DNA from: Lentisphaerae bacterium ADurb.Bin082
Lineage (GTDB): Bacteria > Verrucomicrobiota > Lentisphaeria > Oligosphaerales > Oligosphaeraceae
DNA: 64,000 bases
NCBI GenBank assembly: GCA_002070945.1
Contig: MWEG01000034.1
Coordinates: 177,090-241,089 of the forward strand
Direction: 5' to 3'
Each line of letters starts with the position of its first letter. Within the stretch, counting starts at the first letter, position 1. The notes under the pieces were generated by a model. That model was not told the origin of the DNA and made no database searches. It saw nothing but the letters and a program-made list of their open reading frames with translations. Made by a program: the position numbers and the translations under genes. Of the stretch, positions 50,886 to 60,600 are shown in pieces.

Positions 50886-51053
50886 CGTAGTCCAGCCTTT
50901 AGGCTGCGTACGTAGTTCAAGCTTCAGCTTGCCGTACGTAGTCCAGCCTTTAGGCTGCCGTATGTAGTTCAAGCTTCAGCTTGCCGTATGTAGTCCAAGC
51001 TTCAGCTTGCCGTACGTAGTCCAGCCTTTAGGCTGCCGTATGTATTCCAGCTT
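50886..51053 (+). repeat. Array of 26-bp hairpin repeats
   Basis: About six and a half tandem units of 26 bp, each made of GTAGTYCA, a 14-base hairpin and CCGTAY. Two hairpin types alternate: CAGCC TTTA GGCTG and CAAGC TTCA GCTTG. Changes in one arm are matched by changes in the other. The array fills the gap between the Gfo/Idh/MocA gene and the next gene. Confidence 0.9.
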
Positions 51054-51071
51054 TTTTAGGTTTTTCTCACC

Positions 51072-54000
51072 ATGACGATTTTATCTCTTGCCGCCAATCC
51101 GCCGCCGTTTTACCGTCCGGTTCCTTTTTGGAGTTGGAATGACGAATTAGAGCCATCAGAGCTTGAAGTCCAGATTGACCAGATGCACGAGGCTGGTCTG
51201 GGCGGTTTTTTCATGCATGCCCGCGGCGGCCTGCTCACGCATTATATGAGCAATGAGTGGTTTGCCGCCATCCGGGCGTCTATCCGGGCGGCGAAGAAGC
51301 ATGGCATGATGGCCTGGGCATACGATGAAAACGGCTGGCCCAGTGGCTTTGGCGACGGAGTCATTCCTGCCAAGGGACTGGACTTTCAGCAGAAATACCT
51401 GCGCTTGGCCGAGATGGCCGGCGAGCAGGCATACAGCCATGAACGACTGATCGCCATCTATGACCTGGAAGGGAAACGCCTGGAGGCGACAAGCCGCCAG
51501 AACCTGCCAAATACCGTCTTGGCAGCATATTTTGATGTCAACCCCTACTACGTCGACACGCTCAATCCCACCGCTACGAAGGCGTTTATCACCGAAATTC
51601 TTGAATGCTACCGCGATGAGCTGTCCCCGGACGACGCGGCAGCTATGCGGGGCTTCTTCACCGACGAACCGCAGATTTCCCGAAATGGCATCCCGTGGTC
51701 ATTCGGCCATGCCGACGCCTATCGCTCTGCCTACGGGGAAGACCTCCTTGACGTGCTGCCCCGACTGTTCCGGGAAATCGGCGATTTCCGCCAGGTGCGC
51801 TGTCGTTTCTGGCGGCTGACGACGCGGATGTTCATGAACGCCTTTCTCAAGCAGCTCTATGAGTGGTGCGAGCAGAACGACTGGGAGCTGACCGGTCACA
51901 TGGTGCTGGAGGAGACGTACCATGCCCAAATCACCACCAACGGCGCCGCCATGCCAATGTACCAGTATTTCCACATCCCGGGCATGGATGCGCTCGGACG
52001 TTTCTTCCCCGGCTTGGCTACGCCGGTGCAAGTCGCCAGCGTCGCCGCACAGACTGGCAAGAAACAGGTGCTCTCCGAGACTTTCGCCTGCTGCGGATGG
52101 GCCGTGTCCTTCGCAGACCTGAAGTGGATGTACCAGTGGCAGATGGTTCATGGCATCAATCTCCTCTGCCAACACTTGCAGGGATATTCCCTGCGCGGCA
52201 TCCGTAAGCGCGACTACCCGGCCTCGCTGTTCCGGCACCAGCCCTGGTGGCCCTACTACCGCCAGTTCAACGACTATGTCTCCCGCCTAGGCGTGCTCCT
52301 CAGCGAAGGCGCGGTCGAGACAGACGTCCTTCTCATTCATGGCATCTCCTCGGCGCACCTGCTGTTTGACTATACCGACGAGGGTAAGATCGCTATCCAG
52401 GAACTGTTCCAGCATTTCATCACGCTGAGCCAACAACTGTTCGAAGCTCACATCGATCACCATTATGGAGATGAGACGATTATGGAGCAACATGGCGCTG
52501 TCGAGGGCGACCGACTCCGCGTCGGCCAGCAGCGCTACCGTGTCGTCGTCCTGCCGAAGTTGACTAATCTGTCCAGCCGCCAAGTCGAGTTGCTGGTTGA
52601 GTTCGCCCGCCAAGGTGGCGTCATCCTGGCTGAACGCTCATCCAGCGAGTCTATTTTAGTCGATGGGCAGGAGGCGCCGAATTTGCCATTGCTGAAGCTG
52701 CTGACTTGCTGCCCAGGCCGGGCCGAGCTGCTTGCTGCTGTCGCACGCCTGGCGCGGCCCCTGGCAGTCGTCACGCCCGGCATGGCGACCGAATATGCCA
52801 GCGACCCTGCCGCCCAGATAGCCGCTATCCACGCTACGATGCGTCGGTTTGACGACTTTGACGGGCGTCCAGCCTGGCTGCAATACTATGTTAACACCGA
52901 GCGCGACCAGGCTGTGAACGTCGACATCCTGGTGGCGGCGCCCGGCGTCGAACGGTTCGACCCTGAAACTGGTGGCCTGGTGCCTGTTTGCGCCGCCGCC
53001 GAAAACGGGTTTCTCCGCCTCCGGCATCGTTTTGAGCCGGCCGGCGACTTGGCCTTGATCGTCCGTGACACGGCGACGCCGATGCTGTCGCCGTCGCCGT
53101 CTGGCATCCAGTCGTTCCCGAGCCTGCGCTGGCAACGGCATTTCCAAGTAGCCGCTGTCACTGACAATCTGCTGACCCTCGACTTTGCCGACTATGCGAT
53201 TGACGGCGAAGCCATGCCAGGGCCGGAATACGTCCTGACCATCCAGGAGAAGCTGCTCCAGCGGCAACAGGACGCCAACCTGGCATTGACGTTCACCTTC
53301 CAGGTCGAAAATGACTATGACCTGGCCAAGCCTCTCGCCCTGCTGCTGGAACGGCCGGAAAAATACACTGCCGAACTCAATGGCCGCGCCATTGAGATGA
53401 CGCCGCAGGGTTTTTTCGCTGATCCGGCTTTCCAACGCATCGACATTAGCCCGTCTGTCCAGCATGGCCAGAACAGGCTCGTTCTCAAAACCGTCTTCCA
53501 CCAGAAGCCGGAGACGTATGACCTCCTCGAAGCAGCCAGAAAATTTGAATCGGAGAAAAACCGCCTGGCTTTTGATTCGGAGATCGAGGCAGTGTATCTG
53601 TGCGGCGCATTCGGAGTGCGGACACCTGGAGCATTCATCGCCCTGCCGCGCCGAGCAGTGCGCTGCAATGGCCCCTTCGCCTTGGCAGCCCAGCCGGTGA
53701 CGGTCGACGCTACTCGGCTGGAACAATCCGGCTTCCCGTTTTTCGCCGGAACTATCACCTTGCAGCAGGAATTCATCTTGGCGGCAGGAGAACACCAGGA
53801 ACCGCGCCGAATCGCCTTTGCCGACCTCGCCGCCCAAGTCGCGGTCATCAGGGTCAATGGCAAGACGGCCGCCACGCTCACCCGGCCAGACTATGAGGCT
53901 GTCATTCCCGCCGAGGCGCTCCGCCCCGGTGCCAACCTTCTTGAGATTGACCTGGTGACTTCCCTGCGCAATATGCTCGGCCCGCACCATCTTGAGGAAG

Positions 54001-54122
54001 GCGAATCCATAGCCATCGGCCCTGGGTCATTTTACAAAAACCCCAGCGTCTATGCTCCCCAGCCGCGGCCTTGGAACGACGGCTATTGCTTTGTCCGCTT
54101 GGGAATCACGCCCGTAGAATAA
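51072..54122 (+). CDS. GH106-like glycoside hydrolase, cytoplasmic
   Basis: The 1016-residue protein begins with the motif PPFYRPVPFWSWNDELEPSE and GLGGFFMHARGGLL, typical of a large group of glycoside hydrolases related to GH106 alpha-L-rhamnosidases. The N-terminal barrel continues to about residue 400 (AYDENGWPSGFGDG, FFTDEPQISRNG), then a flavodoxin-like region (VVLPKLTNLSSRQVELLVEF) and C-terminal beta-sandwich domains with an Ig-like end. There is no signal peptide, so it acts on imported sugars. The substrate is inferred from distant similarity only. The start is preceded by the 26-bp repeat array and has no good ribosome-binding site. Confidence 0.65.
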   Translation: MTILSLAANPPPFYRPVPFWSWNDELEPSELEVQIDQMHEAGLGGFFMHARGGLLTHYMSNEWFAAIRASIRAAKKHGMMAWAYDENGWPSGFGDGVIPAKGLDFQQKYLRLAEMAGEQAYSHERLIAIYDLEGKRLEATSRQNLPNTVLAAYFDVNPYYVDTLNPTATKAFITEILECYRDELSPDDAAAMRGFFTDEPQISRNGIPWSFGHADAYRSAYGEDLLDVLPRLFREIGDFRQVRCRFWRLTTRMFMNAFLKQLYEWCEQNDWELTGHMVLEETYHAQITTNGAAMPMYQYFHIPGMDALGRFFPGLATPVQVASVAAQTGKKQVLSETFACCGWAVSFADLKWMYQWQMVHGINLLCQHLQGYSLRGIRKRDYPASLFRHQPWWPYYRQFNDYVSRLGVLLSEGAVETDVLLIHGISSAHLLFDYTDEGKIAIQELFQHFITLSQQLFEAHIDHHYGDETIMEQHGAVEGDRLRVGQQRYRVVVLPKLTNLSSRQVELLVEFARQGGVILAERSSSESILVDGQEAPNLPLLKLLTCCPGRAELLAAVARLARPLAVVTPGMATEYASDPAAQIAAIHATMRRFDDFDGRPAWLQYYVNTERDQAVNVDILVAAPGVERFDPETGGLVPVCAAAENGFLRLRHRFEPAGDLALIVRDTATPMLSPSPSGIQSFPSLRWQRHFQVAAVTDNLLTLDFADYAIDGEAMPGPEYVLTIQEKLLQRQQDANLALTFTFQVENDYDLAKPLALLLERPEKYTAELNGRAIEMTPQGFFADPAFQRIDISPSVQHGQNRLVLKTVFHQKPETYDLLEAARKFESEKNRLAFDSEIEAVYLCGAFGVRTPGAFIALPRRAVRCNGPFALAAQPVTVDATRLEQSGFPFFAGTITLQQEFILAAGEHQEPRRIAFADLAAQVAVIRVNGKTAATLTRPDYEAVIPAEALRPGANLLEIDLVTSLRNMLGPHHLEEGESIAIGPGSFYKNPSVYAPQPRPWNDGYCFVRLGITPVE

Positions 54123-54170
54123 ACCCTAAGCCCTAAGTCCACTGGCCACTGACAAAGGCTCCTCGCCCCT

Positions 54171-55169
54171 TTACCCTGCGATGGCCTTTAATGCGTCAAG
54201 CACTTCTTGGAACGTCTGCGGTCGTTCTTCCGGCGATTGCTGGATCATGCGGTCAAGCAGTTCTGCCATGCCGGAGGACATGTTGGTCATCTTTGCCAGG
54301 TTGCTCACCTTCATCTTTGCGACATGTTTTTTGGCGAGCGATTCCAGTTCGGTGGCATCATACAGGGTATGGCCGGTCAGGGCGTGGTACATGACCATGC
54401 CTAAGCTGTAGATGTCGCTGTAGGCATCTTCCGGGTGCCCTAGGAGCCGTTCCGGGGGCATGTAGTAGGGCGAGCCGGAGATGAATTCGTCTGTCGGATT
54501 GCGGGCTGCGTCCAGGGGAATGCAGAGGCCGAAGTCAAGCAGAACGGCATAGCCGCAGCTGTTGATGATCACGTTTTCCGGCTTTATGTCCCGAAATAGA
54601 TAGCCGCGGCGGAAAATATGCTGCTCGGCCGCCAGCAGGTGCATGGCCATCGGGATGACTTCCGTCTCCGGCATCATGCCCAGGCGCTCGATGCGCTTGT
54701 CGAGACGCTCTCCGTCGATGAAGTCCATGACAGTGAAGTACTCGTCATCGGCAAATCCGCTGTCCAGACAGGCCGCCACAAACTGTGAGTCCTTGAAGGC
54801 GTAGCTTACCAGAGCTTCATTGAGAATGGCGTGGATGTTCGGCGGGTTCATCCGTTCCTTGCGCGCCAGCACCTTCACCGCCAGAACCCGGTCGGGATAC
54901 TTTACCGAGACCGCCTTGTAGACGCTGCCCATGCCGCCGCCCCCGGCCGGCTCGTACAAGAAATAATCCCGGATACGCTGCGGCATGAAAAAAGGCGTTG
55001 AACAATGCGGGCAATCGTTCAGCTGCAAGCACTTGAAGGTCTCCAGCGAGGACGATTTGCGGCACTTGGGGCAGCGCAGAGAGCCTTTCTCCCAAGCCTT
55101 GGCCAGCTCGTACGGATTCGGCGGCGGCAGCGCTTTCCCGGCAGACGATGAATGGTGGGCTGAACACAT
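54171..55169 (-). CDS. Zinc-ribbon Ser/Thr protein kinase
   Basis: The 332-residue protein has a zinc ribbon (CPKC near residue 33 and CPHC near 52), then a full kinase domain: Gly loop GGGGMGSVYKA, lysine in LAVKVLARK, catalytic loop YLFRDIKPENV with the Asp and Asn present, DFG (LLDFGLCI) and PYYMPPERL. Unlike the kinase-like protein at 9720, it keeps all catalytic residues. There is no transmembrane segment. The start at 55169 is chosen because GGAG lies nine bases upstream on the minus strand; a longer frame (to 55418) encodes sequence unlike the family. It is transcribed away from the surface operon. Confidence 0.88.
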   Translation of the reverse strand: MCSAHHSSSAGKALPPPNPYELAKAWEKGSLRCPKCRKSSSLETFKCLQLNDCPHCSTPFFMPQRIRDYFLYEPAGGGGMGSVYKAVSVKYPDRVLAVKVLARKERMNPPNIHAILNEALVSYAFKDSQFVAACLDSGFADDEYFTVMDFIDGERLDKRIERLGMMPETEVIPMAMHLLAAEQHIFRRGYLFRDIKPENVIINSCGYAVLLDFGLCIPLDAARNPTDEFISGSPYYMPPERLLGHPEDAYSDIYSLGMVMYHALTGHTLYDATELESLAKKHVAKMKVSNLAKMTNMSSGMAELLDRMIQQSPEERPQTFQEVLDALKAIAG

Positions 55170-55751
55170 GTCCGTGTCTCCGTTGTTGAAGTTTCCTAAT
55201 CCGAGGCAACGAATCACTATCCTACCTGTCTGAAAACATACATCAGAAGTGCAATTTTCGCAAGTGCTTCCGTGACGCCGCAACGCGCCAAGCGGCTGTT
55301 TGTCATCAAAAAAGTGTATTTTCGCTCGTCGGCGTGGCTGGCATGATGGCGAACAAACCCTGGCCAGCAGGGCGTCTCTTTGGCAGGCGCCGCCGCCGCC
55401 CCTCCCAGCTCCCGCCATCTCCTATTACCTAAAATATATAGCCCACCGTTCGACTGCCGAGGAACGCCAGCAGGACACCGGAAATTACCAAATTCGCAGG
55501 ACGCGCACCGCACCTGGAAAATTTAAAAAAAAATTGAATAAAAAAGACCCTTTGGCGGTTGACAGTGCAATAAAACAGAGCTATAATGTACAGGTAGCAG
55601 TAATTTCACTAAGCCTACGAGTGTCGTCTTGGCTGTGATGATTCGTCTGAACATTCGTAATCGCATGACACCCAACTGTACGTTCTTCAACCACTAACAA
55701 TAATTGCAGCTGTCATTATTGTCTCTGATAATCAAATGAGGAGATGCACCA
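55170..55751. other. Intergenic region upstream of the surface operon
   Basis: No gene is supported in 582 bases. A consensus promoter lies at 55559-55587, and the leader contains ACAATAA (55698) pairing with TTATTGT (55716), close to the ribosome-binding site of the first gene. Confidence 0.7.
55559..55587 (+). promoter_or_regulatory. Consensus sigma-70 promoter of the surface operon
   Basis: TTGACA (55559-55564), a 17-base spacer and TATAAT (55582-55587): an exact match to consensus in both boxes. It gives a leader of about 158 bases before the ATG at 55752. Confidence 0.8.
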
Positions 55752-57530
55752 ATGCGGGGAAAAATCAGTTCAATGCTTTTTGTCGCCTTGACGGCAATGG
55801 TGATGTCTTGGGGCAACGCCTATGCCAGCCCATTCGCGTATGACTTGAAAGTAGAGGGGGCGGAGTCCGCCTCGCTGACGTTTGGACGCTTCCGTGTCGA
55901 TGACGGGGTCAGTGACGCAGTTGATCAACTGGACTGTCCGGCGCCGCCCGGCGTCCCGACCCGCAATGACGACGTTCCAGAGCAGATTCCTGTCGAAGGG
56001 GTCATGAACTACATGTATTTCCAAGGCGGGCAAGGCTATTTCAACCCGGCAGCCAGCAAAGCCGTTGGCGACGCCTACTATCGCTTGTCAGTAGACTGCA
56101 AGTCAGAGGCGACCAACGCCTCCACCTGGGTGCTGGTGATCGCTGACACCGTGCGGCCCACGGTCAAATTGTCCTGGGCACCCGTTGAGGGCGCTGCAGC
56201 CGCACCCGCCGAAGGGACATTCCAACTGGTTGACGCGGCTGGCGCGGTCAAAGTTGGCAACATGCGTACGACTACTGAATTCAGCTTGGCGAAAGGAACC
56301 TATTACATCCAATACCGCGCAGAAAACGCCGAAGCCGCTCCGCCGACCCCAGCGCCTATCAGCGACGTCATCGCCGCAGCGCCCCGCCTGGCCAAAAAGA
56401 TCATCCTCGGCTTCAACCCGGGGAAATTCACCGCCTCGAATTTGCAGGTCTATTACTACAAGGGCAACGACCAGGCCTTCCCCGCCGGCACCCGGGCGGC
56501 GGGAGCTGAGGTCAACGGCAATGTCCTCACCTTCACCATGCCGGATGACATCAGCAGCTTTGACGCGGTCGTCATCAACTATACCCTGACCCGCAGCGAC
56601 GCCGGAGAAGGCGCACCCTTTGCTGTCGGTGCCGTTGAATTGAAACCCGACGACATTATTGAAATCGATTTGACGGAAGTTGCGGTCGGAGAAGACCCCG
56701 CCGATCTCGGCGGCGACCCAATCAAGGTGAAAGTTGATTATGTTGACGACGACAAGTCGGCTTACAAGCCCATCACGATGAAGTACGTACTCCTTGGCGT
56801 GGCAGATGACCTGACTGAGGTGAACCACTATGCCTTCACCGGCCCGGCCTGGAAAGGCAGCCAAGAAAATTATCCGTGGACCATCACCTTCGATGTCGTC
56901 AACCCGGACCTGACCCGAGCGCCAGTCGATTTTGACGTCGAGTTTATTGACGAGGGCGGCGGCGTCACCCCGTTCTATACTGCGGATGTCCTTTCCCAGA
57001 ACGGCCAAATCCTGACCGTTAACCTCCAGCCAGCCCTGACAGCCAAGGGTGGCAAGGTCAAATTCGCCATCACCGCCTCTGTTCTCGACGAAGGGGGCGA
57101 GGAAATTGCTGAAGAGTTCACCGCCCCAGACGTCACCTTCCAGCTCAAGGGAGATGGCAATCTCGACGTGGATAACAGCCACGATGGAAAACAAGTCGAA
57201 TATCTCGACATTGTCTATATTTACCGTTATCGTTTCCTCAATGGCAAGGATAAGCCCCTTAATCTTCTCTTGGGAACACCCGATCAGGGAAAACTGGAGA
57301 AGGCAACCGAAATCCGGGATCGTATCCAGGATATGGAAGAGCTGCTGGATTTGGATTTGAGTGATCATGGCGCTGACTTCAAATTTCCCGATATTAATTA
57401 TATTTACCGCTATCGCTTCCTGAATGGTTCGACAAATGCCTTGAACCTGCTGCTGGGCACACCCAATGCCGGCAACAAGGAAATGGCTAATGCTATCCAA
57501 AAGCGCATTAAGGAACTTCTTTTGGATTAA
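55752..57530 (+). CDS. Exported protein with C-terminal dockerin-like repeats
   Basis: The 592-residue protein has a signal peptide (MRGKISSMLFVALTAMVMSW, cut after NAYA). The middle is built of beta-rich, Ig-like domains with no family I can name. The last 115 residues hold two similar segments: DVDNSHDGKQVEYLDIVYIY then RYRFLNG, and DLSDHGADFKFPDINYIY then RYRFLNG, each followed by LNLLLGTP. Paired acidic calcium-like loops followed by a helix are the layout of dockerin domains, which bind cohesins. The next gene encodes a protein with a cohesin-like N-terminus. GAGGAGATG precedes the start. The dockerin call rests on pattern only. Confidence 0.65.
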   Translation: MRGKISSMLFVALTAMVMSWGNAYASPFAYDLKVEGAESASLTFGRFRVDDGVSDAVDQLDCPAPPGVPTRNDDVPEQIPVEGVMNYMYFQGGQGYFNPAASKAVGDAYYRLSVDCKSEATNASTWVLVIADTVRPTVKLSWAPVEGAAAAPAEGTFQLVDAAGAVKVGNMRTTTEFSLAKGTYYIQYRAENAEAAPPTPAPISDVIAAAPRLAKKIILGFNPGKFTASNLQVYYYKGNDQAFPAGTRAAGAEVNGNVLTFTMPDDISSFDAVVINYTLTRSDAGEGAPFAVGAVELKPDDIIEIDLTEVAVGEDPADLGGDPIKVKVDYVDDDKSAYKPITMKYVLLGVADDLTEVNHYAFTGPAWKGSQENYPWTITFDVVNPDLTRAPVDFDVEFIDEGGGVTPFYTADVLSQNGQILTVNLQPALTAKGGKVKFAITASVLDEGGEEIAEEFTAPDVTFQLKGDGNLDVDNSHDGKQVEYLDIVYIYRYRFLNGKDKPLNLLLGTPDQGKLEKATEIRDRIQDMEELLDLDLSDHGADFKFPDINYIYRYRFLNGSTNALNLLLGTPNAGNKEMANAIQKRIKELLLD

Positions 57531-57612
57531 AATCAAGAGTACAATTATATCAAGTAACAATAAAGAATAAGAATAAAAACCAAAAAACAAAAGCGAAAAT
57601 CAGAGGTTCATA

Positions 57613-60600
57613 ATGAAGACGATTAAAAACTGCCTTTTGTATCTCATCACGCCATGGCTTCTGTGCAGCTATGCGTATGCGGCAGCGACACTAAGCGTCG
57701 GCAATTTCACCGGCTCTCCTGGATTGACCGCTACCGATGTGTTGATCCAATTCCAGAACGACGAAGCAGTCTCACAGCTCGCTTTCGACCTGAAATACAA
57801 AGTCCCCGGAGCGAATATTCAGCTGGATGGCGAAGTTGATTTTACAGCATCAGCCGGCGCAGTCTTAGTTAATCCCGGCAGTGTTACACCAGCAGCAGCG
57901 GTCAACGTCGTCGTAAAGGACGATGAAACCCTGACTTTTAGCATCAGTAATTTTGTCGGCGCGGCCATCAACCCTTCAGCCACTGCACAGACTATTTTTA
58001 CGGTCAAATTGCTGGTGGGCGTCGGGGCGGCAAAAGAAGCAATGCCCTTGGACCTCACCGTCGATAGCGTAGTGGCAACAGATTTCCAAGACGTCGACAC
58101 CGCCGCGGTTGACGGAACGTTCGCGGTAGTGTACAAATTCAACGCCCCGGAGCTGGTCGGCGCGGCGGACGAGGGCGCCCCGCAGATTACGTTGACGCCA
58201 GTGTTCACAGACGAGAATGACGCGGCCACAGGCGGCGTCATCGACGATGTCGATTTCGATTATCCAGCCGGCGGTGACGCTGCCACGCATGGCGCGTTTG
58301 CTGTCTCCGCCGACGGCAAGTCGATTCTTTACACGCCGCCGACTAAGGTCGGAAACATCCCCGCGTTTGACGTTGTGGCGAACTACACAGCCAGCAGCGG
58401 CGGCAATGTCGATGGAAATACCGTCACAATCAGGGTCACGCCTGTCAATGATCCGCCAGACGTGGCGATTGTTACACCGATTGCCGCCATCACTGAAGAA
58501 GAGCATCTGAAGCTCACGATTACTTTTGAGGATGAGGAAGGCGGTAATTTTGACTTCTTCGTCTATGTGCAGATTGGCAATCTTAATTGGGAAAAGGTGG
58601 AAGGAAATTGGGACGGCCTGACTTTCACCAGTGACGATGTCCCTGGCTATGATGCGGTTGGGCACCCGAGCCTGACAAGCGTCTACAACATCAAGGTCGA
58701 AGCCCTTGACTTGGCTCACAATCAGTCCACCGATTCCGCCCCGGCGCCAGTGACCGTCCATGACGTTGACCAGCCTGTCGGCAAACCGACGGATGTGGCG
58801 GTCGTGCCTGACCCGGCCTTCGTCACCAGCGCACTGGGCGTGAACTATACGGATGCCGTTGACCCGGATGCGGAAGATGTCGTCAACCACACCTTTAAAT
58901 GGACCAACGATAAGAATGACACCACGTTCGACACTCGTACTGTTCCGGCTGGCGCCGCGAAAAAAGGCGAGACCTGGACGGTCAAGGTCACGGCTCACAG
59001 CTTCAATAACAACACAAATTTTGCCGAAGCGCAAATCACCATCAGCAACACCCCGCCTACGGTTGGTGACGGCACGCTCTTTATCAGGAAAGGCGCAGGC
59101 CTGCCGAACTCCAAGGACATCGACCTGGCTACCCTGGCCAGCGACCGGGATGGACAAGACGACATCACGGGAATGGAGATCGTAAAACAACCAGCTAAGG
59201 GAACGCTCGCGCTCAAGGAAGGCACGGTCTATACGTATACAGTGGACGGCGACGACGAGTTCTTCGGAGAGGATGCTGATTCCTTTACCTTTAAGGCTGT
59301 AGACGCTGATGGCGGCGTGAGCGAAGTGGCCGCCACCGTGATCGTCACCTACCGCGAGAACCCGCCGCCCGTGTTTGTGGAAGACACTGCTATAGGCGTG
59401 GACCCAGACGGCTATGATGAGGTCGATGTTGCCAACAACAATGCGCCAGCAGTAGTCAATGTCTCAGTCAATGTCGGCGACACTGACCCTGCGGTCGCAG
59501 GCACTGGCGTGGCCCAGGTGGTCTGGAACCTGGCAATGAAAGCCGAAGATGATCGGCGCAACGGCGTTGACCCCAACGGCTGGCTGGTGTATGCGCCCGC
59601 CCCCGGCATCACCGGCGGGAACATCGGCGCTATTTCCTGCACCATCAACTTCCCCGGCTTTGACACCATTGTCGGCGCTGACCGTCCGGACGAAGTGACC
59701 TTTGTCCTCAGCGTCGTCGCCATTGACGGCGATGGCGCCGAGTCCGAGCCGTTTGTCTTCCCGGATATCGTCATCCGCGACGTTGACCGCGCTCCAGCAG
59801 CGGCGACTGACATCGTGTTTGAAGTCCCGCGCGGCGATGGCCAGGTTCCCCTGAGCCTGTTCACCGACTATGACGCCAATGCCAAGGCCGAAGGCGCACA
59901 AGACCCGGACGGCGACGCCCTGGTAGGCTATCGCTACACCTGGACCCTGGCGAACGCCAAGCTGCCGCGCAACCTCAGCCTCCTGGTGGAAACCCCGGAT
60001 ATGGTCGAGGACGGCGATTTCTGCGACTGGCCGTTTGAGCGCGACCTGATCAAGGGCGACCGCCTGACCGTCAAAGCCGTCGCAGTCTCCGCTCCAGCCT
60101 ACGATGAGGACGCACTCAAGGAAAGCACGGCCTTCGAGTCGGTAGAGCTGACAGTGGAAAACTCTGCGCCGTATTTCGTGACTGCCCCAGGCGCTGTCTG
60201 GCAACTGTTCGAATCCGCGACTGGCGATGTCGAAGTCATCCTGCCCTTGACCTTTAAATGGGAAAACATCGTCCGCAACGGCGGCCTTCAGGACCTGGTC
60301 GCCAATGACATTGACGCGGCTGCCTTCCAAGTCGACGCTGACGGCAACAAACACTTTGTCGACAGCCTGGAATTTTCGATTGACGCTGATGCAGACGGCG
60401 CTGACTATGACGCAGAGGAACACGGCAAGACCGTCATCGGTCCAGACGGCAGGTCCCTCGGCTACGTGCCAGCAAAGCACTACAACGGCCAATTTAAGAT
60501 CGGCGTTAAGGTCACGGATGAAGACGGCGCCTCGGCCACCTATCTGCTGACGGTCAACGTCCAGGCGGTCAATGACAAGCCGGTCGTCGACGTAGCTGAC

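Noticed and set aside
50886..51053. Possible CRISPR array
   Set aside because: The 26-bp units are directly adjacent with no unique spacers, and no cas gene is nearby.
54171..55418. A longer start for the Ser/Thr kinase
   Set aside because: The extension has no similarity and lies in intergenic sequence; GGAG supports the start at 55169.
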